A stretch of DNA of 64,000 nt from Virgibacillus_F necropolis_A (GCF_044793635.1 NZ_CP084992.1:2666001-2730000), one strand, 5' to 3'. Positions 20,830 to 29,718 are shown, counted from the stretch's first letter. Numbers and translations are program-made. Notes: generated from the letters alone by a model not told the origin.

Positions 20830-21555
20830 ATGGTTTTTATATCAGCAAATAAAGAAACCCAAATTATTGACGATATCATGCATCACATTGTTACAAAGAC
20901 GTTAAAACCCGGGCAAAGGCTACCGTCGGAAAATGAGCTTGTAGAAAAATACAAGGTACCACGAATGACAGTAAGGAATGCACTAATAATATTGGAAGAA
21001 CGCGGCTATATTTATTCTAAACAAGGGAAAGGTCGTTACTTAAAAGATGAATCTATTCAAATTCAGTTGCATCTAACGGGGAAAACTAGTTTTACAGATA
21101 AAATGACACAATTAGGTTATGACCTAACAACACGAAACATTTTTTGTGAAAAAATCAACTATGACGCTAAGATTTATCATATATTAAATGCAAATGAAGA
21201 AGAGAGCGTATATAAAATTGGGAGAATACGCTATATTAATGACGCACCAATTGCCATACATAACTCATTTGTCAGTAAAACGAGATTTTCCAGTATTGTG
21301 GAAGACGGTCCAGAAATCCAATCGATGTTTGCTTACTATCGGCAGCTAGGTTATAAAAATTTCACTAGTAATAAGAGCTTATTAAGTGTTACGTTTCCAA
21401 CTTCCTACGAGCAGCAACTTCTATCATGTGGTAGTATGGTGCCGCTCATCGTTGTCGAAAGTGATTGTATCGATGTGAATTCAAACAATGTGTTGGAACA
21501 TACAAAGATTTTATATCGAAGTGACAAGTTTAAATATGATATTACGATGGATTAA
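20830..21555 (+). CDS. phnF: GntR-family (HutC/UTRA) regulator, probable PhnF
   Basis: A 241-residue transcription factor. The N-terminal winged helix-turn-helix (about residues 8-75) has PGQRLPSENELVEKYKVPRM and the GYIYSKQGKGRY wing. A UTRA ligand-binding domain (about 90-235) with YKIGRIRYINDAPIAIHNSF follows. HutC-type regulators next to C-P lyase genes are named PhnF, and this one lies directly upstream of phnG in the same direction. A terminator (21558-21599) separates them, so phnG has its own promoter. Weak RBS (GGAAGTGAG) before ATG. I could not identify its operator. Confidence 0.85.
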   Translation: MVFISANKETQIIDDIMHHIVTKTLKPGQRLPSENELVEKYKVPRMTVRNALIILEERGYIYSKQGKGRYLKDESIQIQLHLTGKTSFTDKMTQLGYDLTTRNIFCEKINYDAKIYHILNANEEESVYKIGRIRYINDAPIAIHNSFVSKTRFSSIVEDGPEIQSMFAYYRQLGYKNFTSNKSLLSVTFPTSYEQQLLSCGSMVPLIVVESDCIDVNSNNVLEHTKILYRSDKFKYDITMD

Positions 21556-21557
21556 TT

Positions 21558-21599
21558 AAAACAGGTTTGAAGCCTTCTCTGGTTTCTTGCCTGTTTTTT
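21558..21599 (+). terminator. Terminator after phnF
   Basis: AAAACAGG/CCTGTTTT enclosing an imperfect inner stem (GAA/TTC), followed by a T-run. Confidence 0.75.
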
Positions 21600-21612
21600 A
21601 ATTTCCTTAAAT

Positions 21613-21651
21613 GTTAAGACACTTTTACAAATACTTTACGATATCTTAAAA
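21613..21651 (+). promoter_or_regulatory. Candidate Pho box upstream of phnG
   Basis: Repeats GTTAAG (21613), TTTACA (21624), TTTACG (21635) and TTAAAA (21646) are spaced by exactly 11 bp, resembling the TT(A/T/C)ACA repeats bound by PhoP in B. subtilis. A TAAGAT at 21673-21678 could be the -10; the box would then lie slightly further upstream than usual. Confidence 0.55.
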
Positions 21652-21706
21652 CACAACAACTTGGCGACAAGTTAAGATGAATTTGTAAAGGAGGCTGCAT
21701 CTTATA

Positions 21707-22129
21707 ATGAAAAGGCGTAGAAGAACAGAAATTTTAGTTCAGGGAGATACCAGTTTAGCTCAAATGTTTGCAGAAACGATCACTCATAACTATGAATGTC
21801 AGGAAATTGTTGCCCCGCAATATGGGTTAACCATGATCAAGATGCAGGAATCCGCAAAGAACTCATTATTCTATATTGGAGAGGTTCTTGTTACGGAAGC
21901 GAAAGTGGAGATTAATCAAAACATCGGTATTGGCATTGTTAAAGGTATGCATGAAGAACTTGCTAGATATCTAGCAATTATTGATGCGGCCTATAAAGCT
22001 AACCTTCAAGAGACGAAAGAATGGAGCACGCAACTAATTGAAGCCGAGAAGCACTTTACAAAAAAGAAAGCGAAAGAACAAGCAGAGCTGTTCAAAACGA
22101 AAGTTAATTTCGAAACGATGGATGTGTAA
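21707..22129 (+). CDS. phnG: C-P lyase core subunit PhnG
   Basis: A 140-residue subunit of the carbon-phosphorus lyase core (PhnGHIJ). The core, with PhnI, swaps the adenine of ATP for a phosphonate to give ribose-1-phosphonate triphosphate. The length and the RRRTEILVQGD start are typical, as is the small-domain pattern of GEVLVTEAKVEI and GIVKGMHEELA. AAGGAGG stands before the ATG. It is the first of the phn genes; phnH follows after 33 nt. Confidence 0.9.
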   Translation: MKRRRRTEILVQGDTSLAQMFAETITHNYECQEIVAPQYGLTMIKMQESAKNSLFYIGEVLVTEAKVEINQNIGIGIVKGMHEELARYLAIIDAAYKANLQETKEWSTQLIEAEKHFTKKKAKEQAELFKTKVNFETMDV

Positions 22130-22162
22130 TTAAGACAAATTTACAAGGTCAGGAGAGATAGT

Positions 22163-22759
22163 ATGGCGATTGATCAGGTACATGATTTGCAGGAAGTATA
22201 TCGAAAATTATTACACAGCATGTCCAGACCGGGTACGATTTCATCGATTCAGGAAGTGGCTGTGCATACAGACTACAAGCTTCCTTGTTACGACGCAACT
22301 CTAGTTAGTGCACTGACACTACTGGATGCAGAAGTGACATTTCATATTCTTTCAGTAAACCACCAGGATTTAATTGAAAAAATTTCAGAATATACGCTTG
22401 CAAGATTTGCACCGATTAACAAGGCTGACTATATCATTGTTTTACATGATGATACCGAACAATCAATAGTACGTGCTATGAAAGAATGTAAAAATGGCAA
22501 TTTAATAGATCCTCAAGCTTCAGCTACCTGGATAATAGAGAGTTCTCCCTTATCAAATAATGGTGAACTAGTATTAGCCGGTGCAGGTATCAAACATACA
22601 TCACAGCTCCATGTTAGCTTTACACCATCGATATGGCAAACAAGAAATGAACGTATAAAGGAATATCCATTGGGTATTGATTTAATTTTTACAGATGAAA
22701 AGTCACAAATCGCCTGTGTACCCAGGACAACTTCTGTAGAACTGATGGGGGTGAAATAA
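22163..22759 (+). CDS. phnH: C-P lyase core subunit PhnH
   Basis: A 198-residue core subunit. Characteristic start VYRKLLHSMSRPGTIS (residues 13-28), then DATLVSALTLLDAEVTF and near the end YPLGIDLIFTD, as in the PLP-transferase-like fold of PhnH that has no PLP site. RBS AGGAGAG. Its stop overlaps the ATG of phnI (TAATG). Confidence 0.93.
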   Translation: MAIDQVHDLQEVYRKLLHSMSRPGTISSIQEVAVHTDYKLPCYDATLVSALTLLDAEVTFHILSVNHQDLIEKISEYTLARFAPINKADYIIVLHDDTEQSIVRAMKECKNGNLIDPQASATWIIESSPLSNNGELVLAGAGIKHTSQLHVSFTPSIWQTRNERIKEYPLGIDLIFTDEKSQIACVPRTTSVELMGVK

Positions 22760-23874
22760 TGGGTTATGTTGCAGTGAAAGGTGGAACGATAGCCATTGAT
22801 GCTTCTATTAATCGGTTAAAGTATGACCGTTTAAAGGGCGAGGAAATCATAGAAATCAATACGATTTTGTCCACAATGGGTGCGATGGTGGATCAGGTGA
22901 TGTCTGAAAGCAGCTTGTATGCACCATACTTAGCTGCATTGTCTATTAAGCAGGCGGAAGGAAGCATGGAAGAGGCAGTTTTCTTAATGCGCGCACATCG
23001 TTCTACATTACCTCGTCTCTATTACAGTCAGACGGTTAAATCTGAATCGATGTTAACTGAACGCCGGATCTCAGCAAGTTTTAAAGATATTCCGGGGGGA
23101 CAATTGTTGGGCACTACAAATGATTATACGCATCGGTTACTGGATTTTAACTTAATAGAAGAGAACGCAAAAGCGAACAAGCAGTGGTTACAGGATTATA
23201 AAAATGGACTGAAAAATATCGCTGTATTCGATGATGTGCAGTATTTTCCAAAAGTAGTAGATTATTTACGTGAGGAAGGACTATTTGAAAAATATGAAGC
23301 AGACAACACTTCACCAGTGGATGTTACAAAGGACAGTTTGCAGTTTCCTGCACCCCGAAGTGCTAGATTACAAGTGTTGACACGTGGTCAGACAGGCGCA
23401 GTTACATCTTTAGGTTACGCTTCATTGCGCGGATATGGGCAAGTTCATCCAACCGTTGGAGAAGTACGCATCGGATCATTGCCTATTTATGTCGAGCATC
23501 CAAACGAAATGGAAAAAGGTTCCGAAGAGGACTTTTATATTGGAGACATTAAAGTGACTGAAGTAGAATCGTTTGTCCCTGTAACGGTGAAAAATGAGAA
23601 CAATGAAGATGATCTGGACTTTGAAATAGGTTATGGGGTTTGCTATGGACAAAATGAAACGAAAGCTATTGCAATGAGTATATTAGATCAGTGTCTTGAG
23701 CATCCGGAATTTGATTTTCCAACACATGATGAAGAATTTGTTTTATTACACATTGATTCAGTTGAATCAACAGGCTTTATTTCACATTTAAAATTACCAC
23801 ACTATGTTACATTCCAATCAAAGCTGGACAGTATCCGTCAAGTAAAGAAGGGGGTGCAGAAAAATGAAAATTAA
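22759..23874 (+). CDS. phnI: C-P lyase core subunit PhnI
   Basis: A 371-residue nucleosidase-like subunit that, with PhnG, PhnH and PhnL, attacks MgATP to form the 5'-triphosphoribosyl phosphonate. Seen are GYVAVKGGTIAI at the start, MGAMVDQVMSESSLYAPYLAALSIKQ in two halves near residues 36-62, ARLQVLTRGQTGAVTSLGYA around 206, and SLRGYGQVHPTVGEVR. It starts one base before the phnH stop ends and overlaps phnJ by 11 nt. Confidence 0.95.
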   Translation: MGYVAVKGGTIAIDASINRLKYDRLKGEEIIEINTILSTMGAMVDQVMSESSLYAPYLAALSIKQAEGSMEEAVFLMRAHRSTLPRLYYSQTVKSESMLTERRISASFKDIPGGQLLGTTNDYTHRLLDFNLIEENAKANKQWLQDYKNGLKNIAVFDDVQYFPKVVDYLREEGLFEKYEADNTSPVDVTKDSLQFPAPRSARLQVLTRGQTGAVTSLGYASLRGYGQVHPTVGEVRIGSLPIYVEHPNEMEKGSEEDFYIGDIKVTEVESFVPVTVKNENNEDDLDFEIGYGVCYGQNETKAIAMSILDQCLEHPEFDFPTHDEEFVLLHIDSVESTGFISHLKLPHYVTFQSKLDSIRQVKKGVQKNEN

Positions 23875-24730
23875 AAATCACTTTGCATTTTTCGATGAAG
23901 GATCCAAAAAGGAAATCCGTCGTGCCATTTTAAAAGCTGTCGCTATACCAGGTTATCAGGTGCCATTTGCATCAAGGGAGATGCCAATTGCTCGCGGTTG
24001 GGGAACGGGTGGTCTGCAAATTACCTTGTCTATCATTGGAAAACAGGATGTGCTGAAGGTCATTGACCAGGGTGCAGACGAATCAGTAAATGCGGTAAGT
24101 ATCAAGAAGTTAGTAAAGGAAACAACGAAGGTAGAGTTAACAGATCGTACGCAGGAGGCATCCTTAATTCAGTCAAGACATCGTATTCCAGAAGTGTCTT
24201 TAACAAAAGATCAAATTCTCATTTTGCAGGTCCCAACCCCGGAACCGCTTCGTAATGTAGAAGCTAGCGAATATATGACAAAAAGACTCCATTCAGAAGA
24301 TGAGTATAGCGGAGCATGGCTTACGTTATTCGAACAAATTATGAAATATGGGAAAACAGCTACGGATGCAGATCATCCTGTATATGTTAACCATCGCTAT
24401 GTCATGGCGCCTAGTCCGATTCCGAGGTTTGATAATCAAAAGATGCATCAATCAGAAGCTCTAATTCTACTTGGTGCGGGGAGGGAGAAGAAAATATATG
24501 CCGTACCACCCTATACGGACGTTGAATCTCTTGCTTTTGAAGACTATCCATTTACGATTGAATCTTTTGAAGGGCAGCACTGTCACTTATGTGGAGCAAC
24601 GGATGTTTTTATGGACGAATTAGTTGACCCAGATTCGGGCGAAGCGATTTATCAATGCAACGATACAAGCTACTGTACGGAGCGACTAAATAAGAAGTGG
24701 AAAGATGAGGTGGAAAACAGTTATGCATGA
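23864..24730 (+). CDS. phnJ: C-P lyase radical subunit PhnJ
   Basis: The radical S-adenosylmethionine subunit that breaks the C-P bond, releasing alkane and ribose 1,2-cyclic phosphate 5-phosphate. The 288 residues include the cysteine pattern C-x2-C-x21-C-x5-C at about Cys240, 243, 265 and 271, identical in spacing to E. coli PhnJ. They also include PIARGWGTGGLQ near residue 45, in the region of the glycyl radical loop. Its cluster is oxygen-sensitive. It overlaps phnI by 11 nt and phnK by 8 nt. Confidence 0.96.
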   Translation: MKIKNHFAFFDEGSKKEIRRAILKAVAIPGYQVPFASREMPIARGWGTGGLQITLSIIGKQDVLKVIDQGADESVNAVSIKKLVKETTKVELTDRTQEASLIQSRHRIPEVSLTKDQILILQVPTPEPLRNVEASEYMTKRLHSEDEYSGAWLTLFEQIMKYGKTATDADHPVYVNHRYVMAPSPIPRFDNQKMHQSEALILLGAGREKKIYAVPPYTDVESLAFEDYPFTIESFEGQHCHLCGATDVFMDELVDPDSGEAIYQCNDTSYCTERLNKKWKDEVENSYA

Positions 24731-25562
24731 AGAACCGCTATTACGTGTTCGGAATTTGCACAAGCAATTCGGTCAGGGGTGCCAGTACTGTGAACAAGCA
24801 GAATCTAGAAAGCTAGAAAAAAACTACTGTCCAAATTGTGGCACTGTATATGCTTGTCAGGGTATTTCATTTGATTTATTTTCAGGAGAAATTCTCGGTA
24901 TAGTTGGTGAAAGCGGAAGCGGAAAATCAACGATGATGCAATGCTTGTACTTTGATGCAGACGTGACATCAGGCGAAGTATATATCAAAGATCCTGGACT
25001 AGATGGTGAGAATGTTTTTGAGTTATCTAATCAAAAAAAACGTTATGTTCGGAATCATAAATACGGGATGGTTTATCAAAATCCTGTTCACGGGTTGAAA
25101 ATGAATTTCTCGTCAGTTGGTAATATCGCAGAGAAATTAATTGCGGCTGGCAAACGCAATGTATCGGAAATGGAAGCAACAAGTAAAACTTTATTGGAAA
25201 GTGTCCACATTTCACACTTTCGCATGAAAGAAGAACCCCGTAATTTTTCAGGTGGTATGCAGCAACGTGTTCAAATTGCCAAAGCATTATCCAATAATCC
25301 ACCTGTTCTGTTTTTAGATGAGGTAACAACAGGTCTTGATTTGTCCGTACAGGCAAGTGTGTTGGATTTAATTAAAAAAATTCAACGAGAATTAGGAATC
25401 AGTATGATTGTTGTCTCCCATGATTTGGCAGTTATACGAATGCTGGCAGATCGTACGGTTGTCATGCTTAATGGTGCCATTATTGAAGACGGATTGACAG
25501 ACCAAATTCTAGAAGATCCACAGCATGCGTATACGCAGCAATTAGTTTATTCATTACTATAG
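24723..25562 (+). CDS. phnK: C-P lyase ABC-type ATPase PhnK with four-cysteine insert
   Basis: ABC ATPase that docks on the C-P lyase core and is not a transporter subunit. Walker A is GESGSGKS (residues 62-69), followed by the signature FSGGMQQRVQIAKAL, Walker B VLFLDEVTTGLD and switch histidine VVSHDLAV. Unlike E. coli PhnK it has an insert between the first strand and Walker A with C20-x2-C23-x12-C36-x2-C39, which looks like a small zinc ribbon. I chose the ATG at 24723 (after GAGGTGG, overlapping the phnJ stop) over the ATG at 24705. The oligopeptide-transporter ATPases are the nearest look-alikes; context decides. Confidence 0.93.
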   Translation: MHEEPLLRVRNLHKQFGQGCQYCEQAESRKLEKNYCPNCGTVYACQGISFDLFSGEILGIVGESGSGKSTMMQCLYFDADVTSGEVYIKDPGLDGENVFELSNQKKRYVRNHKYGMVYQNPVHGLKMNFSSVGNIAEKLIAAGKRNVSEMEATSKTLLESVHISHFRMKEEPRNFSGGMQQRVQIAKALSNNPPVLFLDEVTTGLDLSVQASVLDLIKKIQRELGISMIVVSHDLAVIRMLADRTVVMLNGAIIEDGLTDQILEDPQHAYTQQLVYSLL

Positions 25563-25633
25563 AGGTTGTTCAAAAATCATTGACGGTGAATCTTTTTGTC
25601 CCGATCTTTAGCAGCTTTTGAACACACATTAAC
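25563..25633. repeat. Palindromic spacer between phnK and phnM
   Basis: GGTTGTTCAAAA at the start and TTTTGAACACAC at the end are inverted. It looks like one of the GTTCAAAA...TTTTGAAC small repeats common in Bacillaceae. It could modestly reduce or protect transcript between phnK and phnM. Confidence 0.45.
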
Positions 25634-25647
25634 AGGAGGTGGCAACT

Positions 25648-26829
25648 ATGTACATTATTCATAATGGGAAAGTTATTACAGAAGAAGAAATTATAGATGG
25701 ATATGCTGTCGTTGTTGAAGGTGAAATTATCCAAGAACTAATTCCTGAAGAGGAAGTTGTAAATTATCAGAATGTGGAACGGATAGATGCAAAGGGAGGA
25801 TACATATCCCCGGGTTTTATTGACATTCATTCTGATTATATTGAGACCATCGCATCCCCTAGGCCGACAAGTATGATGGATTTCAATATTAGTTTAAGAG
25901 AAGCAGAAAAGATATTAATCAGCCATGGGATTACGACGATGTTTCATTCTCTTTCTTTTTATCGTGAAGATGTTTTCACACATAAACCGATGCGCTATCC
26001 GGAAAATGTTCAACGGTTGGTGGATGCCATTGATGCAACACATAATGAGCTGCATCTTATTCGCCACCGTTTGCATGCTCGTTTTGAGATTGACAATATC
26101 GACGGGGTGGATCGTTTAGTTAGAAATATAGAAGACAACAAAGTACATTTATTATCATTTATGGATCATACTCCGGGGCAAGGACAGTATCGTAACTTAG
26201 AAATATACAGTAAAACATTGCAGGGCTATCGTGATTTGACAGATGAAGATGTGCAAACCATCATTGCTGAACGGCAAAATAGTGAATTTATGACGATTGA
26301 AGAAATCAAAGAGATAGTAGACATCGCTATAGCTAAAGGTATTGCAGTAGCTTCACATGATGACGATGATAGTAAGAAATTAGAATTAGTAAAAGCCTTT
26401 GGAACTACTATAAGTGAATTTCCAATTACATTAGATGTTGCGAAAAAGGCAAAAGAAATGGGCTTACAAACAATTGTTGGAGCTCCAAATGTGTTGCTCG
26501 GCGGTTCCCACTCTGGAAATTTATCAGCTACTGAAGCGATTGATCATAATTGTGTCAGTATACTATGCAGTGATTATTATCCAGCAGCTTTACTGCATGC
26601 GATATTTGATTTAAGTGAGAAGCATGGAAATGATTTGCACCAAATGTTTATGATGGTCACACTTAATCCAGCAAAAGCAGTACGAATCGATGACGAACTG
26701 GGTTCGATTAGAGCTGGCAAAAGGGCTGATATCCTCATAATCGAAAGAATGGATGATGGTTATCCGATGCTAACGAATACGATGGTCAACGGGGCTTTAA
26801 TAACTACCACAAATTATCGCATTAAATAA
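25648..26829 (+). CDS. phnM: Triphosphoribosyl-phosphonate diphosphatase PhnM
   Basis: Amidohydrolase-superfamily enzyme that removes diphosphate from ribose-1-phosphonate triphosphate before the PhnJ step. The 393 residues hold GYISPGFIDIHSDYIE (metal histidine, near 60), the ASPRPTSMMDF segment, ISHGITTMFHSL, VASHDDDD (about 235) and CSDYYPAALLHA (about 310). The start is ATG at 25648, placed 5 nt after AGGAGGTGG; an in-frame GTG at 25639 lies inside that ribosome binding site. Confidence 0.94.
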   Translation: MYIIHNGKVITEEEIIDGYAVVVEGEIIQELIPEEEVVNYQNVERIDAKGGYISPGFIDIHSDYIETIASPRPTSMMDFNISLREAEKILISHGITTMFHSLSFYREDVFTHKPMRYPENVQRLVDAIDATHNELHLIRHRLHARFEIDNIDGVDRLVRNIEDNKVHLLSFMDHTPGQGQYRNLEIYSKTLQGYRDLTDEDVQTIIAERQNSEFMTIEEIKEIVDIAIAKGIAVASHDDDDSKKLELVKAFGTTISEFPITLDVAKKAKEMGLQTIVGAPNVLLGGSHSGNLSATEAIDHNCVSILCSDYYPAALLHAIFDLSEKHGNDLHQMFMMVTLNPAKAVRIDDELGSIRAGKRADILIIERMDDGYPMLTNTMVNGALITTTNYRIK

Positions 26830-26846
26830 GGTGAGGAGGGAATTTC

Positions 26847-27575
26847 ATGTCTATGCTCGAAGTTAAGAATTTTAGCAAGCGATTTACCATTCATCATTTA
26901 GGTGAAACAATGCATGCCGTGGAACAAATCGATTTTTCACTGGAAAGAGGAGAGTTCATTGGCATTGTGGGTAAAAGCGGTAGTGGAAAATCCACAATTC
27001 TTAAGAGTATTTATCGTTCGTATTTACCAGACAAAGGTAGTATTCTATACGATTCGGAACGCTTTGACAAAATCGATCTATCCAAAGCAACAGAAAGACA
27101 AGTACTAAATTTACGTCAGTACGAAATTGGTTATGTATCACAATTTCTTAACGTTATGCCTAGAACGACCTCTAGACAGCTTGTTGAGAAGGCATTATTG
27201 GAAATGGGGGAGCAAAAGGAAGTCGCTCGGAAGGAAGCACAAAGGGCATTAAAGCATTTTGAACTTGATCGGAAATTGTGGGATACCTATCCGAATACAT
27301 TCTCTGGTGGTGAGAAGCTACGTTTAAATATTGCGATGGCAACTGTGAAAAAGCCAAGGTTGCTATTGTTGGATGAACCAACAGCAAGTTTAGATCAACA
27401 ATCCAAAATGAAAGTTCGTGAAATCATTGAAAAATTAAAAGCAAATGGTACAACTTTGGTTGGCATTTTCCATGACATCGAATTTATGGAAGGGTTGTGT
27501 GATAAGGTTTTCGATATGAAAACGAGAGAGTTAATTACTACTAAAATGAAAGCTGGTGTTGCTGGTGAGAGCTGA
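26847..27575 (+). CDS. phnL: C-P lyase ABC-type ATPase PhnL
   Basis: A 242-residue ABC ATPase needed with PhnGHI for the nucleophilic step on ATP. Walker A is GKSGSGKSTI (about 43-52), the Q-loop region is YVSQFLNVMPRTTS as in PhnL, the signature is FSGGEKLRLNIAMA, and Walker B is LLLLDEPTASLD. RBS GTGAGGAGGG before ATG. It lies 17 nt after phnM, so the order M-L differs from the E. coli order L-M. It overlaps the PHP phosphodiesterase gene by 20 nt. Confidence 0.92.
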   Translation: MSMLEVKNFSKRFTIHHLGETMHAVEQIDFSLERGEFIGIVGKSGSGKSTILKSIYRSYLPDKGSILYDSERFDKIDLSKATERQVLNLRQYEIGYVSQFLNVMPRTTSRQLVEKALLEMGEQKEVARKEAQRALKHFELDRKLWDTYPNTFSGGEKLRLNIAMATVKKPRLLLLDEPTASLDQQSKMKVREIIEKLKANGTTLVGIFHDIEFMEGLCDKVFDMKTRELITTKMKAGVAGES

Positions 27576-28386
27576 TTTGCATGTCCATAGTCACTATTCT
27601 GATGGTTCAAATTCAGTTGAGGAGGTGATGAAAAGGGCAGTTTTTAATGGTATAACGCAAATTAGCTTTGTTGACCATGACACGATCAAGGGTTTGCCTG
27701 AAATTCTCTCACTTGGCGAAAAGTATGGGATTGATGTTATCACCGGTATCGAAATTTCAGCCTATGATTTTAAGAGAAAGCGCAAGGTACATGTGCTTGG
27801 ATATAACTATGATTTAAAAGCAATACATATAGAATCGATTTGTCAAAAGGTACGTGAGCGACGGCAGACACATTCCCTTTGGCAGATCGATCAGATTAAA
27901 GCAGCTGGTTATAATCTGGATAACCAAGCTATTATGGAGACTGCCAAACCGAGTAATACAATTTATAAGCAGCATATTATGAAGCATTTGACGGAAGCAC
28001 CCTATACATCACTGCAATATAAGCAACTGTATAGAAAGTTGTTTAAAGGAGATGGCGTAGCATCGGGTTACATTGAATATCTAGATGCATTTGAGGCAGT
28101 AAGTGCGATTGTGGCGGATGGAGGAATTGCCGTTGTTGCACATCCCGGTCAGTTGAATTCCTATGACCTAATACCAGAGCTTGTAGAGGTAGGTTTAGGC
28201 GGGATTGAACGGAACCATCCAGACCATAGAATGGAAGATCATCGAAAGGTGAAGGGTCTAGCCAATAATTATGACCTAATAATGACGGGGGGGACAGATT
28301 ATCACGGTGTTTTCGGTGAGTCTATTGAAGTCGGGGATATTTTAAGTCCTATAAATCTATTAAATAAATCATGTAAACATTTGTAA
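27556..28386 (+). CDS. PHP-domain phosphodiesterase, probable ribose cyclic-phosphate hydrolase (PhnPP-like)
   Basis: A 276-residue PHP metal hydrolase: DLHVHSHYSDG (residues 7-17), SFVDHDTIKG, TGIEISAYD, VVAHPGQ (about 195) and GGTDYHG (about 255) give the usual metal ligands. In Eggerthella a PHP protein from a phn cluster opens the five-membered 1,2-cyclic phosphate and removes the 1-phosphate, replacing PhnP and PhnN. Neither phnP nor phnN is present here, so the same job fits. The start is probably GTG 27556 or GTG 27565, both inside phnL; no strong RBS is visible, so coupling to phnL is likely. Confidence 0.85.
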   Translation: MLLVRADLHVHSHYSDGSNSVEEVMKRAVFNGITQISFVDHDTIKGLPEILSLGEKYGIDVITGIEISAYDFKRKRKVHVLGYNYDLKAIHIESICQKVRERRQTHSLWQIDQIKAAGYNLDNQAIMETAKPSNTIYKQHIMKHLTEAPYTSLQYKQLYRKLFKGDGVASGYIEYLDAFEAVSAIVADGGIAVVAHPGQLNSYDLIPELVEVGLGGIERNHPDHRMEDHRKVKGLANNYDLIMTGGTDYHGVFGESIEVGDILSPINLLNKSCKHL

Positions 28387-28409
28387 AGAATAGGTTAAAA
28401 AACTGTAAA
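28382..28409 (+). promoter_or_regulatory. Possible reverse-oriented Pho box upstream of phnD
   Basis: TGTAAA at 28382 and again 22 bp later (28404), with GGTTAA in between at 28393, gives an 11-bp period of the inverted PhoP repeat (TTTACA on the minus strand). It overlaps the stop of the preceding gene. No clear -10 is assigned, so this is tentative. Confidence 0.3.
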
Positions 28410-28570
28410 TATACGTTTTCTTGAAGCGTTTTATGTTTCAATGAAACGAGTTAAATAGGGTTAGATGAAAAGGGGTGTTACTACTTAAAGGCTTGAATCA
28501 CAACTACCAGTCGCGTTTTCGAGAGTTTATTTTGCAATACCACTAAATGATGAGAAGAGGAGAATCAATT

Positions 28571-29611
28571 ATGAAAAAGAATTGGTCTTTGTTAACAATG
28601 CTTTTGTTATTCATTCTAATGTTAACTGCATGCTCGGAAGGAAGTGCCGGAACAGAAAATCCAGAAGTTGATGATGTTATCGACATTGTTTGGTACCCTA
28701 ACGAATCCGGTAAGGATATGAAATCTTCGCGTGATGAAATTGGTGGGGTAATTGAAAAAGCTACAGGTAAAACAGTAGAACATCATTTGACTACTGACTA
28801 TGCAATTGCTATTGAAACATTAGTTAATAACAATGCAGATCTTGCATTTATGGGTGCTCAAGGTTATATCGAGGCAAATAAAAGAAATGAAGCTATTCAA
28901 CCTTTAGTAGTTCCGACCGGCCCATCAGGTACCCTTGATGATGCTGTATACCATAGCTGGTTGGCTGTAAATGTGGATGATCAGGAGAACTTTAAAATAG
29001 ACGGTGAATTTTCACTTGACACGATAGAAGGAAAAAGTATGTCATTCGTATCAACCAGTTCAACATCAGGATTTAAAGTACCATCATCTAGCATTATTAA
29101 ACACTTCTCAAAAAAAGATAATTATGCTGATTTAGCTGAAGTAGATTTATTGGAAGGTGGTCAACTTTTTTCTCAGGTATTATTCGGGAATTCCCACCAA
29201 GGATCCGCAGTAAATCTATTAAAGGGTAATGCAGAAGTTGCGGCATTTTGTGATACATGTGTTGAAAATTACGTAGAAGTTGCTGGAGGAGAAGAGAACA
29301 CGGTAGGAGCTATTTATCGAGTTAAAGACGATGCTGCTGAGCCTTTTAATAAGCTGGCAGGCAGTGAATTTACTTTAATGAGTGTTACACCAGTATTAAA
29401 CGCACCATTTGTAGCAAATTTGGATGTTTTGGGTGAAGAAGATTTTAGTAAATTGCAAGAATTATTGACTTCAGATGAAATTGCAAACAATAAAAAAATC
29501 TTTGTTCCAGAAGATTCAGGAAAGCCAGGCTTATTCTTTAAGTCAGATAAGGAAAGATTTACTACAGTCGAAGATTCATGGTTTGATCCAATCCGCAAGC
29601 TTTCGGAATAA
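28571..29611 (+). CDS. phnD: Phosphonate ABC transporter substrate-binding lipoprotein PhnD
   Basis: Extracytoplasmic phosphonate receptor anchored as a lipoprotein. The ATG at 28571 (after GAGGAG) gives an N-terminal signal with lipobox LTAC followed by a flexible S/G/E-rich stretch. The mature domain shows FVSTSSTSGFKVPSS around residue 160, the serine/threonine-rich loop that holds the phosphonate group in this family, and ADLAFMGAQGYIEA. About 346 residues. It begins the transport part of the locus, 184 nt after the phosphodiesterase gene, and is separated from phnC by a hairpin. Confidence 0.92.
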   Translation: MKKNWSLLTMLLLFILMLTACSEGSAGTENPEVDDVIDIVWYPNESGKDMKSSRDEIGGVIEKATGKTVEHHLTTDYAIAIETLVNNNADLAFMGAQGYIEANKRNEAIQPLVVPTGPSGTLDDAVYHSWLAVNVDDQENFKIDGEFSLDTIEGKSMSFVSTSSTSGFKVPSSSIIKHFSKKDNYADLAEVDLLEGGQLFSQVLFGNSHQGSAVNLLKGNAEVAAFCDTCVENYVEVAGGEENTVGAIYRVKDDAAEPFNKLAGSEFTLMSVTPVLNAPFVANLDVLGEEDFSKLQELLTSDEIANNKKIFVPEDSGKPGLFFKSDKERFTTVEDSWFDPIRKLSE

Positions 29612-29648
29612 TAGATTTTGTTAAATTAACTGTAACATCTCAGGAAGC

Positions 29649-29679
29649 TAGAGTATGCATTATTACATTGCATACTCTA
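29649..29679 (+). terminator. Hairpin between phnD and phnC
   Basis: Perfect stem TAGAGTATGCA/TGCATACTCTA with a 9-nt loop but only a weak T-run. It probably attenuates or stabilises, keeping the binding protein more abundant than the membrane parts, and is unlikely to be a full stop. Confidence 0.6.
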
Positions 29680-29718
29680 ATTTCCTACCTATGTTAAATG
29701 AAAAAGGAGCTAATTAAC

